Below are positions 33,679 through 41,229 of a DNA stretch of 64,000 nt, in pieces. This DNA comes from Aquipuribacter sp051216895 (GTDB lineage: Bacteria > Actinomycetota > Actinomycetes > Actinomycetales > JBBAYJ01): positions 1 through 64,000 of the forward strand of contig NZ_JBPKAO010000006.1 in assembly GCF_051216895.1 (NCBI RefSeq), in the 5' to 3' direction. Under the pieces are notes generated by a model, which was not told where the DNA came from, did no database searches, and saw only the letters and a list, made by a program, of their open reading frames with translations. A program made the position numbers and the translations under genes. Position 1 is the first letter of the stretch. Each line of letters opens with the position of its first letter.

Positions 33679-33696
33679 GGAGGCCCTGGGGCCTCC
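33679..33696. repeat. perfect inverted repeat in the divIVA 5' region
   Basis: GGAGGCCC-TG-GGGCCTCC lies 27 nt upstream of the divIVA ATG. If transcribed it would form an 8-bp GC stem just before the ribosome-binding site. It may be a regulator site or part of a terminator between yggT and divIVA; there is no T-run. Confidence 0.6.
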
Positions 33697-33787
33697 GTCA
33701 CGTTAGCGGACGATCGAGCAGGAACTGGCTCACCGTTGCACGGGTGACGCAGAGGCTACCCCCGCGGGACCGGTACGGATCACGTCG

Positions 33788-34084
33788 TCAGAACGACGCG
33801 GCCAGGGACATCAGGACGTTGTAGAGGATCACCGTCAGGAAGAACAGGATCATGAACCCCAGGTCGAGCCGGATCGACCCCAGCGTCAACGGCGGGATGA
33901 CCCGGCGCAGCGCGTTCAGGGGCGGGTCGGTGGCCGAGTAGACCACCTCGAGGACCACGACCAGCGGGCCCGACGGGCGCCAGTCACGGGCGAACACGCC
34001 GATCCAGCCGATGACCAGCCGCGCGAACAGCAGGATCAGGTAGAGGAAGACGACGAACGCAAGGATCCCGAAGACGACGCCCAC
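33788..34084 (-). CDS. YggT family membrane protein
   Basis: 98-aa protein with two YggT repeats of hydrophobic sequence: FGILAFVVFLYLILLFARLVIGWI and LGFMILFFLTVILYNVLMSL, with the central VYSATDPPLNALRRVIPPL motif. It is found next to sepF in Gram-positive dcw clusters, but its role is unclear. The GTG start has no ribosome-binding site; TAGGCT ends 6 nt upstream. Confidence 0.93.
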   Translation of the reverse strand: MGVVFGILAFVVFLYLILLFARLVIGWIGVFARDWRPSGPLVVVLEVVYSATDPPLNALRRVIPPLTLGSIRLDLGFMILFFLTVILYNVLMSLAASF

Positions 34085-34090
34085 GACTAC

Positions 34091-34096
34091 AGCCTA
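34091..34096 (-). promoter_or_regulatory. -10 hexamer of yggT (leaderless type)
   Basis: Minus-strand TAGGCT ends 6 nt before the yggT GTG. The same hexamer and spacing, with a very similar spacer, occurs before the methyltransferase at 60405. Confidence 0.55.
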
Positions 34097-34121
34097 GGTG
34101 CCGCGGGGACCGGTCGTGACC

Positions 34122-34580
34122 TCAGGACTGGTTGAACAGCCCTGCGCCCGCGGTGACCTCGTGCTTCTCGTTGGTGACCTCGACCGCGGACGGCGAGAGC
34201 AGGAAGACCTTGCTGGTCACCCGCTCGACCGCACCGTGCAGGCCGAACACCAGCCCGGCGGCGAAGTCGACGAGGCGCTTGGCCTCGACGTCCGTCATCT
34301 CGGACAGGTTCATGATGACGGGCACGCCCTCGCGGAAGTGCTCGCCGATGATCTTGGCGTCGTTGTAGGTGCGCGGGTGCACGGCGGTGATCCGCTGCAG
34401 GTCTCCGGCGGCACGGACGGCGCTGGGAAGGTGGGTCACGGTGGCCCCTCGGGACTCGTCCTGGCGGGTGCGCACGGGACGACGGTCCGCCTCGGGCTCC
34501 TGCTCCTCGACCTCGTACTCGTCGTAGCGGTCCTCCTCGGCGAGGCCGAGGTACACGAGAGTCTTGCGTAGTGCGCCCAT
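34122..34580 (-). CDS. sepF: cell division protein SepF
   Basis: 152-aa protein that anchors FtsZ to the membrane and is essential for division where FtsA is absent, as in actinobacteria. The N-terminal amphipathic helix MGALRKTLVYLGLA is the membrane anchor; an acidic/Arg linker follows, and then the SepF core (RTYNDAKIIGEHFREGVPVIMNLSEM, KRLVDFAAGLVFGLHG, KVFLLSPSAVEV). AGGAGAGG precedes the ATG. Its partner FtsZ carries a matching C-terminal peptide. Confidence 0.97.
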   Translation of the reverse strand: MGALRKTLVYLGLAEEDRYDEYEVEEQEPEADRRPVRTRQDESRGATVTHLPSAVRAAGDLQRITAVHPRTYNDAKIIGEHFREGVPVIMNLSEMTDVEAKRLVDFAAGLVFGLHGAVERVTSKVFLLSPSAVEVTNEKHEVTAGAGLFNQS

Positions 34581-34655
34581 GACGCCTCTCCTTCTGCCGT
34601 GGCCATGCCAGACCGCCTGCGGTGCGAGGCAGTGGCACCCCTACCGATGCCGACG

Positions 34656-35378
34656 CTAGCCCGTCGGGGACCGCGAACCGAGGACCGCAGCCCCGACACG
34701 CAGGTGTGTCGCACCGTGGGCGACGGCCTGCTCGAGGTCACCGCTCATGCCGGCGCTGACGTGCACCGCGTCGGGGTGCTCGTGCGCCACCCGCGACGAC
34801 AGCTGCTGCAGGCGGGCGAACGCCTCGGCGGGGTCCGACCCGACCGGGGCGACCGCCATCACCCCCAGCAGCCGCAGCGACGCGCTGCTCGCCACCTGCT
34901 CCGCGAGGGGGAGCAGCCCCGCCTCGACGACACCGCCGCGGGCGGGGTCGCCGTCCAGGCTGACCTGCACGAAGCACCCCACCTGCCGGCCCGTCTCGCT
35001 CGCGCCGTCCGACAGCCGCGGCAGCAGCCGCTCGTCGTCCACGGAGTGCACGACGTCGGCGAGACGCCCGACGGAGCGGGCCTTGTTGCGCTGCAGCCGG
35101 CCCACCACGTGCCACCGCAGCCCCGCGGTCGCGGCGTCCGGTTCGGCGTCGACCTGGAAGCGCTTGTCGCGGAGCTCCTGCTCGCGCGCCTCCCCCACGT
35201 CACGCACACCCAGCGAGGCCAGGACCTGCACGTCGCTCACGGGGTACGTCTTGGTCACCACGACGAGGGTCAGGCCCGACGGTGACCGGCCGGCCGCGGC
35301 GCAGGCGTCGGACACCCTGGCCCTCACCCGGCCCAGGCCGGAGACCAGCTCCGCCCGACGCGCCTCGTCGCCGCTCAC
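34656..35378 (-). CDS. YggS-family PLP-binding protein
   Basis: 240-aa alanine-racemase-fold protein that binds PLP and affects PLP homeostasis; no catalytic activity is established for the family. The PLP lysine is in VVVTKTYP, with GEAREQELRDKR, WHVVGRLQRNKAR, LLGVMAVAP, SAGMSGDLEQAVAHGATHLRVGAAVLG. GTG overlaps the pgeF stop as GTGA. Conserved between sepF and pgeF. Confidence 0.95.
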   Translation of the reverse strand: MSGDEARRAELVSGLGRVRARVSDACAAAGRSPSGLTLVVVTKTYPVSDVQVLASLGVRDVGEAREQELRDKRFQVDAEPDAATAGLRWHVVGRLQRNKARSVGRLADVVHSVDDERLLPRLSDGASETGRQVGCFVQVSLDGDPARGGVVEAGLLPLAEQVASSASLRLLGVMAVAPVGSDPAEAFARLQQLSSRVAHEHPDAVHVSAGMSGDLEQAVAHGATHLRVGAAVLGSRSPTG

Positions 35379-36157
35379 GCCGCGACCACGGCGACCAGGG
35401 CGGCGTGACGACCGGTGGGGGCGTCACGGCGGTGGCTGAAGGACCGGGGGTCCTCCACCGTGCAGGCGCACCACGACTCGTCGATCCTCAGGGGCAGGCC
35501 GTGCCGCGAGGACGCCCGCTCCAGCTGCCCCCGAGCCCCGGCCGGGATGTCCAGCGCCGGGGTCCCCGCACGCGTGGTGGACGCCGCGCCCGGCACGGCG
35601 GCGGCCACCTCGTCCCGCATCTGCGCCGGCACCTCGTAGCAGCGCCCGCAGACGGTCGGCCCGGGAACCGCGAGCAGCTGTCGGGCACCGGCGGCGACCA
35701 TCGCGTCGACGGCGACACCCACGATCCCGCCGTGCAGACCCCGCCGGCCGACGTGCACGGCGGCCGCGACCGCGCGCTGCGGGTCGACCAGCAGGAGCGG
35801 CATGCAGTCGGCGGCCAGGACCCCGGCGACCAGGACCGTGCCGGCGTCACCCCCCCGAGGGCCCGTGACGGTCCCCGCCCCGCCCGGCGCGCCCACGAGC
35901 AGGACGCCGTCCGCCTCCGGGGCCCCGTCGCACCACGGGCCGTCGGCGACCACGACACGGTCGGAGTGCACCTGCCGCGGGAGGAGCAGTCGCTCGGGCG
36001 AGGTCCCCAGCGCCCCGGCGACCACCGAACGCGCCGACCCGGCGTCCGCGGACGCGGCCGACAGGTCCAGGCCCCCCGTCACCGCGAGGCGGACCCGACC
36101 CACCGTGCGGTCCCACCGGAACGGCGACGTGCTCCTCCCCCGCGCCGGCAGGCCCAC
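35375..36157 (-). CDS. pgeF: peptidoglycan editing factor PgeF (laccase-domain, YfiH)
   Basis: 260-aa zinc-dependent enzyme of the YfiH family, reported to remove wrongly incorporated amino acids from peptidoglycan precursors. The His-Cys-His ligands are in PRQVHSDRV, AADCMPLLLVD and AAVHVGRRG. The last motif normally reads H-A-G-W-R-G, so the Trp is Arg here. GTG at 36157 lies 4 nt after the ftsZ stop and has no clear ribosome-binding site. The family usually begins at FRWD, about 20 residues later, so the start is uncertain. Confidence 0.9.
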   Translation of the reverse strand: MGLPARGRSTSPFRWDRTVGRVRLAVTGGLDLSAASADAGSARSVVAGALGTSPERLLLPRQVHSDRVVVADGPWCDGAPEADGVLLVGAPGGAGTVTGPRGGDAGTVLVAGVLAADCMPLLLVDPQRAVAAAVHVGRRGLHGGIVGVAVDAMVAAGARQLLAVPGPTVCGRCYEVPAQMRDEVAAAVPGAASTTRAGTPALDIPAGARGQLERASSRHGLPLRIDESWCACTVEDPRSFSHRRDAPTGRHAALVAVVAA

Positions 36158-36161
36158 CGAC

Positions 36162-37667
36162 TCAGGTACCGGGCTTGACGAAGTCCGGCACGTCCAGGTC
36201 GTCGTCGTCCAGGAAGCCGGGACGACGGCGCGTGTCGGCCGGCAGCTCGACGACCCGGGTGCCACCGCCCGGGGGCGCGTCGAGCGGGTTGGTCACCTCG
36301 GCAGCCCGGGGACGCTGCTGGGCGTCGTCGTAGCCGTCGCGACGGGCGGCCGGGGCACCCGGCTGCTGCGCCTGGCCGCCGTGCTGCTGCCGGTGCTGCT
36401 GCCCGTCGTGCTGCGGGGCAGGCTGCTGGCCGTTCGGCTGCCCGCCGTACTGCTGGCCGTTCTGCTGCCCGCCGTACTGCTGCCCGCCGTACTGGCCGTT
36501 CTGCTGGCCGTTCTGCTGGCCGTTCTGCTGGCCGTTCTGCTGGCCGTTCTGCTGGCCGTTCGGCTGCCCGCCGTACTGCTGGCCGTTCTGCTGGCCGCCG
36601 TACTGCTGGGCGGCGGGCTGCTGCGCCTGGTAGCTCCCCTGCGCAGGCGGCTGGGCCTGCTGGGACTGGCTCCCCGCGGCGGCCGCGACGGCCTGACGGC
36701 CGCCCGTGGCCTCGGCCGTGTCCTCGTCGTCGAACCCGGCCGCGATGACGGTGACCCGGACCTCGTCGCCGAGGGCGTCGTCGATGACGGCACCGAAGAT
36801 GATGTTGGCCTCGGGGTGAGCGGCCTCCTGGACCAACCGGGCCGCCTCGTTGATCTCGAACAGGCCCAGGTCGGAGCCACCCTGGATCGACAGCAGCACA
36901 CCCTGGGCGCCATCGACGCTGGCCTCCAGCAGCGGCGAGCTGATCGCCATCTCGGCCGCGCACACCGCCCGGTCCTCGCCCCGGGCCGAGCCGATGCCCA
37001 TCAGCGCGGTACCGGCGCCCTGCATGACGCTCTTGACGTCGGCGAAGTCGAGGTTGATCAGACCGGGGGTGGTGATCAGGTCGGTGATGCCCTGCACGCC
37101 CGACAGCAGCACCTGGTCCGCCGAGCGGAACGCGTCCAGGACGCTGATGCCGCGGTCGCTGATCTGGAGCAGCCGGTCGTTGGGGATCGTGATGAGGGTG
37201 TCGACCTCGGCCTGCAGCTGGGCGATGCCGTTGTCGGCGCTCAGCGCCCGACGGCGGCCCTCGAAGGTGAACGGCCGGGTGACGACACCGATGGTGAGGG
37301 CGCCGAGCGAGCGCGCGATCTTGGCGATGACGGGCGCACCACCGGTGCCGGTGCCACCACCCTCGCCGGCGGTGACGAAGACCATGTCGGCGCCCCGCAG
37401 GACCTCCTCGATCTCCTCGGCGTGGTCCTCGGCGGCCTTGCGGCCCACCTCCGGGTCGGCGCCGGCCCCGAGCCCGCGCGTGAGGTCGCGGCCGACGTCG
37501 AGCTTGACGTCGGCGTCGGACATCAGCAGCGCCTGGGCGTCGGTGTTCACCGCGATGAACTCGACGCCGCGCAGGCCGACCTCGATCATGCGGTTCACCG
37601 CGTTCACGCCGCCGCCGCCGACTCCGACGACCTTGATGACGGCGAGGTAGTTCTGCGGTGCGGCCAT
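36162..37667 (-). CDS. ftsZ: cell division protein FtsZ with Gln/Asn-rich linker
   Basis: Tubulin-like GTPase that forms the division ring. GTP-binding core at about 1-315: GVGGGGVNAVNRM, tubulin signature GGGTGTGGAP, T7 loop region NLDFADVKSVM. The C-terminal peptide DDDDLDVPDFVKPGT is the SepF/FtsW docking motif. Between them is a linker of about 165 residues dominated by Gln, Asn and Gly (QQNGQQ repeats), giving 501 aa, longer than usual. ATG has GAGAGGT 7 nt upstream. A 198-bp gap with an inverted repeat separates it from ftsQ, so it probably has its own promoter. Confidence 0.98.
   Translation of the reverse strand: MAAPQNYLAVIKVVGVGGGGVNAVNRMIEVGLRGVEFIAVNTDAQALLMSDADVKLDVGRDLTRGLGAGADPEVGRKAAEDHAEEIEEVLRGADMVFVTAGEGGGTGTGGAPVIAKIARSLGALTIGVVTRPFTFEGRRRALSADNGIAQLQAEVDTLITIPNDRLLQISDRGISVLDAFRSADQVLLSGVQGITDLITTPGLINLDFADVKSVMQGAGTALMGIGSARGEDRAVCAAEMAISSPLLEASVDGAQGVLLSIQGGSDLGLFEINEAARLVQEAAHPEANIIFGAVIDDALGDEVRVTVIAAGFDDEDTAEATGGRQAVAAAAGSQSQQAQPPAQGSYQAQQPAAQQYGGQQNGQQYGGQPNGQQNGQQNGQQNGQQNGQQNGQYGGQQYGGQQNGQQYGGQPNGQQPAPQHDGQQHRQQHGGQAQQPGAPAARRDGYDDAQQRPRAAEVTNPLDAPPGGGTRVVELPADTRRRPGFLDDDDLDVPDFVKPGT
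36501..36560. repeat. 12-bp tandem repeat, 5 perfect copies, in ftsZ linker
   Basis: CTGCTGGCCGTT is repeated five times without change, encoding NGQQ units on the minus strand. It is the centre of a longer, less regular stretch (about 36410-36620) with QYGGQ and QPNGQQ variants. Confidence 0.95.
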
Positions 37668-37728
37668 GGGCGTACCTCTCGCTCGGTGCCGGACGTCCCC
37701 GTGCGGGACGTCCTCGCTGGAGCAGCTC

Positions 37729-37749
37729 TAACCCTCTGGTAGAGGGTTA
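37729..37749. promoter_or_regulatory. 21-bp perfect inverted repeat upstream of ftsZ
   Basis: TAACCCTCT-GGT-AGAGGGTTA has 9-bp arms and lies 62 nt before the ftsZ ATG, inside an unusually AT-rich patch (37729-37760) that also contains a TGACAT element. This is the position of a promoter or operator. It might also be an RNA hairpin in the ftsZ leader. I do not know the binding factor. Confidence 0.65.
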
Positions 37750-37865
37750 TTGTTATGTCAGCTTCTCCTGATGAGGACGGTAGGTACAGCCGCCCCCGGG
37801 AACAACGACCGGGACGGGTGTGTCGCGCGCGGGTTGCGTCCGAGGGCGCTGACGGCGCCCCACGG

Positions 37866-38591
37866 TCACGGTCGGACGGCGGGAGCGCCGGGTGCCGAGA
37901 CGTCGTAGCGCGAGCCCGGGACGGTGTCCATCAGCCCCCGCAGGACCTCGACCTTGCGGTCGGAGTCCGCGGCGGTCCCCCACCGGACGTCGGCCCCGTC
38001 GACCACGAGCCGGACGTCGGCCGGGGACGTCGCCGACAGGTCCGTGGTCCTGCGCTGCAGGTCCGCCGGCAGGGCGGCCAGGACCTCCCGGGCCGCGGCC
38101 AGGGTGTCGGTGCCTGCCTGCTCGACGTCGACACGCAGCAGCGGCACCTCGGCGGGCGGGGTGTCGGAGGTGGCCAGGACCACGCCGTCGGCGTCGACGA
38201 CGTCGAACCCGTCCGCCCCCGAGGGGACGACGGCGACGGCCACCCGTTCGGTGACGACCACGCCCAGGGTGCGGGGCCAGCGTCGCTCCACCTGCACGTC
38301 CAGGACCAGGGGCAGCTCCCGCACGGCCTCGTCGACCGCCCCGACGTCGACCGCGACCAGCGGTGTCCCCACGGCCTGGGCGGCCAGGGCGTGCACCTGC
38401 TCCGCGGGGATGCGCTCGGTCCCGCTCACCTGCACGACCCGGGTGTCCAGGTGCCCGGCGTCCCAGGCCCACCACCCGAGCCCGGCCGCCGCACCGACCA
38501 CGAGCAGGAGGACCCCGGTGCCCACCAACCGGGCCCGCCGCGACGCCGCACGGACGCCGGCGACCCGCTCGTCGAGCCAGGTGACGCTCAC
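37866..38591 (-). CDS. ftsQ: cell division protein FtsQ/DivIB
   Basis: 241-aa bitopic divisome protein. Short cytoplasmic N-terminus rich in Arg, one transmembrane helix (LVGTGVLLLVVGAAAGLGWWAW, about 22-43), then the POTRA domain (VVQVSGTERIPAEQVHALAAQAVGTPLVAVD) and the beta domain (VERRWPRTLGVVVTERVAVAVV, DADGVVL). It joins FtsL and FtsB to regulate FtsWI. GTG overlaps the murC stop as GTGA. Confidence 0.95.
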   Translation of the reverse strand: MSVTWLDERVAGVRAASRRARLVGTGVLLLVVGAAAGLGWWAWDAGHLDTRVVQVSGTERIPAEQVHALAAQAVGTPLVAVDVGAVDEAVRELPLVLDVQVERRWPRTLGVVVTERVAVAVVPSGADGFDVVDADGVVLATSDTPPAEVPLLRVDVEQAGTDTLAAAREVLAALPADLQRRTTDLSATSPADVRLVVDGADVRWGTAADSDRKVEVLRGLMDTVPGSRYDVSAPGAPAVRP

Positions 38592-40060
38592 GAGCCGGGG
38601 CGGCCGTTCCCCGACCGTGCGGCGATCGCGCTCACCAACCGCGGCCCGAGCTCGGTCACGTCACCGGCGCCCAGCGTCAGGACGAGGTCGCCCCGCCGGG
38701 CCACCTGCGCCACGGCGGCGACGGCCTCGTCGCGGTCGGGCAGGAACCGGGCGCCGGGGACGCCCGCGGCCACCAGGGCGCCGTCCACGCCGGGCTCGGG
38801 GTCCTCCCGCGCGCCGTAGACGTCCAGCACGACGACGCTGGAGGCGTCGCCCAGCGCCGTGGCGAAGCCGTCGGCGAACAACCGGGTCCGGGAGTACAGG
38901 TGCGGCTGGAACAGCACGTGCACCTTGCCGCGGCCCGCGACCGTGCGGGCGGCCGCGATGGTGGCGGCGACCTCGGTGGGGTGGTGGGCGTAGTCGTCGA
39001 CCACCGTGACCCCGGCGGCCTCCCCCACGACCTCGAAGCGCCGACGGGCCCCGGTGAACTCCTGCAGACCGGCGACGACCCGGGCGGGGTCCAGCCCGAG
39101 GCCCAGGACCGCGGCGGTGAACGCCAGGGCCGCGTCGACGACGTTGTGCCGACCCGGGACCTTCAGCCGCAGCTCCCACTGCCCGGGCGCCGGCGCGTCG
39201 CCGTCCGCGGTCAGCAGGCGGGCCACCGCCAGCGTGTCGCCCTCCCGCTCGGCCTTGGGGTCCACCAGGACCCGCACGTCGGCGTCGGCGGCCTCGCCCA
39301 CGGTGACCACCCGCACCCCGTTCGGGGAGTCGGCGCCGGTCGAGGACCGCGCCAGCGCCCGCGACCCCCGGTCGTCGGCCCCGACCACGAGCAGCCCGCC
39401 GGGCTGGACCCGCTCGGCGAACCGGGCGAACGCGGCGTGGACGGCCTCGACGTCGCCGTAGTGGTCGAGGTGGTCCGCCTCGACGTTGCTGACCACGGCC
39501 ACGTCCGGGCGGTAGGCCAGGAACGAGCCGTCGGACTCGTCGGCCTCGGCCACGAAGACCGGGTCGGAGCCCCGGCGGGCGTTGGTCCCGTCGGCGACCA
39601 GGTCGGCACCGATGGCGTAGGAGGGGTCGAGGCCGGCGGCCCGGGCGGCCACCGTCAGCATCGAGGTCGTCGTGGTCTTGCCGTGGGTGCCGGCGACGGC
39701 GACGACGCGGTCGCCGTGCATGAGACCGGCGAGGGCCACGGAGCGGTGCACGACGGGCACCCCGGCCGCGAGCGCGGCCACGACCTCCGGGTTGTCCTCG
39801 CGGACGGCGCTGGACACCACGACGAGGACCGCCGGACCGAGGTGGCCGGCCTCGTGGCCGACGTGGACGTCGGCTCCGGCGCGCCGCAGGTCCTGCAGCG
39901 TGGCGGAGTCGCGGGAGTCCGACCCGCTGACGGGCACCCCGTCGGCGAGCAGCAGGCGGACCACGGCGCTCATCCCGGCGCCACCGGCGGCGACGACGTG
40001 GACGGGACCGGTGCGGAGCAGCTGGAGCAGCTCGTCACCGCTGACGGTGGTGGAGGGCAT
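38588..40060 (-). CDS. murC: UDP-N-acetylmuramate--L-alanine ligase
   Basis: 490-aa cytoplasmic Mur ligase adding L-Ala to UDP-MurNAc. N-terminal UDP domain with VVAAGGAGMSAVVRLLL; ATP-binding P-loop AGTHGKTTTTSM (about 120-131); VSNVEADHLDHYGD; C-terminal domain with VDDYAHHPTEVAATI. ATG at 40060 overlaps the murG stop as TGATG and is preferred to the GTG one codon earlier. Confidence 0.97.
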   Translation of the reverse strand: MPSTTVSGDELLQLLRTGPVHVVAAGGAGMSAVVRLLLADGVPVSGSDSRDSATLQDLRRAGADVHVGHEAGHLGPAVLVVVSSAVREDNPEVVAALAAGVPVVHRSVALAGLMHGDRVVAVAGTHGKTTTTSMLTVAARAAGLDPSYAIGADLVADGTNARRGSDPVFVAEADESDGSFLAYRPDVAVVSNVEADHLDHYGDVEAVHAAFARFAERVQPGGLLVVGADDRGSRALARSSTGADSPNGVRVVTVGEAADADVRVLVDPKAEREGDTLAVARLLTADGDAPAPGQWELRLKVPGRHNVVDAALAFTAAVLGLGLDPARVVAGLQEFTGARRRFEVVGEAAGVTVVDDYAHHPTEVAATIAAARTVAGRGKVHVLFQPHLYSRTRLFADGFATALGDASSVVVLDVYGAREDPEPGVDGALVAAGVPGARFLPDRDEAVAAVAQVARRGDLVLTLGAGDVTELGPRLVSAIAARSGNGRPGS

Positions 40061-41229
40061 CACGAGGTCTCCCGGGCGGGGTCGGTCACGGCGTCGATCA
40101 CGAGGTCGGCCAGGCGGTCGGCGGCGTCCAGCACGCCGAACTCGCGGGCCGCGGTGGACATCTCCTGGAGCTGGTCCGGCTCGCGCAGGACCGGCAGCAG
40201 GGTCGTACGGACCCACTGCGGGGTGAACTGGTCGTCGTCCACCAGCAGACCGCCACCGGCCGCGACCAGCGCCTCCGCGTTGAGCCGCTGCTCGCCGTTG
40301 CCCACCGGCAGCGGGACGTAGGCGGCGGGCAGGCCGAGCGCGGCGAGCTCGCAGACCGTGCCCGCACCCGCCCGGCAGACCACGGCGTCGCTGGCGGCGT
40401 AGGCCAGGTCCATCCGGTCGACGTACGTCACCACGACGTAGCGCGGGTGGGCCTCACCGGGCCCGCCCGCCTCGGGCGCGTCGGCGGGGGTGCCGGGCGG
40501 CAGCCGGACCTCCTTGCCCCGTCCGCTGACGTGCAGCACCTGCACGCCCGCGGCCGCGAGGGCCGCCGCCGCCTCCGGCATGACCTGGTTGAGTCGACGG
40601 GCACCCAGCGACCCGCCCGTGACGAGCAGCACCGGCAGGTCGGGGTGCAGACCGAAGAACGCCCGCCCCTGCGCCCGCAGGGCGGTGCGGTCCATCGTGG
40701 TGATCGCGGCCCGCAGCGGCATCCCGACGTGCGTGGCGTGCGCCAGGCGCGTCCCCGGGAAGGTGGTGGCGACGTGGGGGGTGAGGCGGGCCCCCAGCCG
40801 GTTCGCGATCCCGGGCATGGCGTTCTGCTCGTGCACGACCATCGGCAGCCCGGCCTTGCGGGCGGCCAGGTAGGCCGGGGTGGCGACGTACCCGCCGAAG
40901 CCCACGACGACGTCCGCGTCGACGTCGGCCAGCACCTGCCGGGCGGTGCGGACGGCGGCGAGGAGCCGACCGGGCAGCCGGAGCAGGTCGGGCGAGGGGC
41001 GGCGCGGCAGCGGGACGCGCGGCACGTGGCGCAGCGGCAGCCCGGCCGCGGGCACCAGCCTCGCCTCCAGCCCCTCCGCCGTGCCCAGCACCGTCACCCG
41101 GGTCCGCGGGTCACGGCGCAGCAGGGCCTCGGCCGTCGCGAGCAACGGAGCCACGTGGCCGGTCGTGCCTCCCCCGGCCAGCACCACCGACAGGGGACGA
41201 CCGTCCCTCGGGGGGGTCACGGCGCTCAC
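40060..41229 (-). CDS. murG: lipid II synthase MurG
   Basis: 389-aa peripheral membrane glycosyltransferase adding GlcNAc to lipid I. GT-B fold with the G loops LAGGGTTGHVAPLLATAEAL and VTGGSLGARRLN, VVGFGGYVATPAYLAAR, HEQNAMPGIANR, and the UDP-GlcNAc region VVCRAGAGTVCELAALGLPAAYVPLP. GTG at 41229 overlaps the ftsW stop as GTGA; a second GTG lies at 41220. Confidence 0.97.
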   Translation of the reverse strand: MSAVTPPRDGRPLSVVLAGGGTTGHVAPLLATAEALLRRDPRTRVTVLGTAEGLEARLVPAAGLPLRHVPRVPLPRRPSPDLLRLPGRLLAAVRTARQVLADVDADVVVGFGGYVATPAYLAARKAGLPMVVHEQNAMPGIANRLGARLTPHVATTFPGTRLAHATHVGMPLRAAITTMDRTALRAQGRAFFGLHPDLPVLLVTGGSLGARRLNQVMPEAAAALAAAGVQVLHVSGRGKEVRLPPGTPADAPEAGGPGEAHPRYVVVTYVDRMDLAYAASDAVVCRAGAGTVCELAALGLPAAYVPLPVGNGEQRLNAEALVAAGGGLLVDDDQFTPQWVRTTLLPVLREPDQLQEMSTAAREFGVLDAADRLADLVIDAVTDPARETS

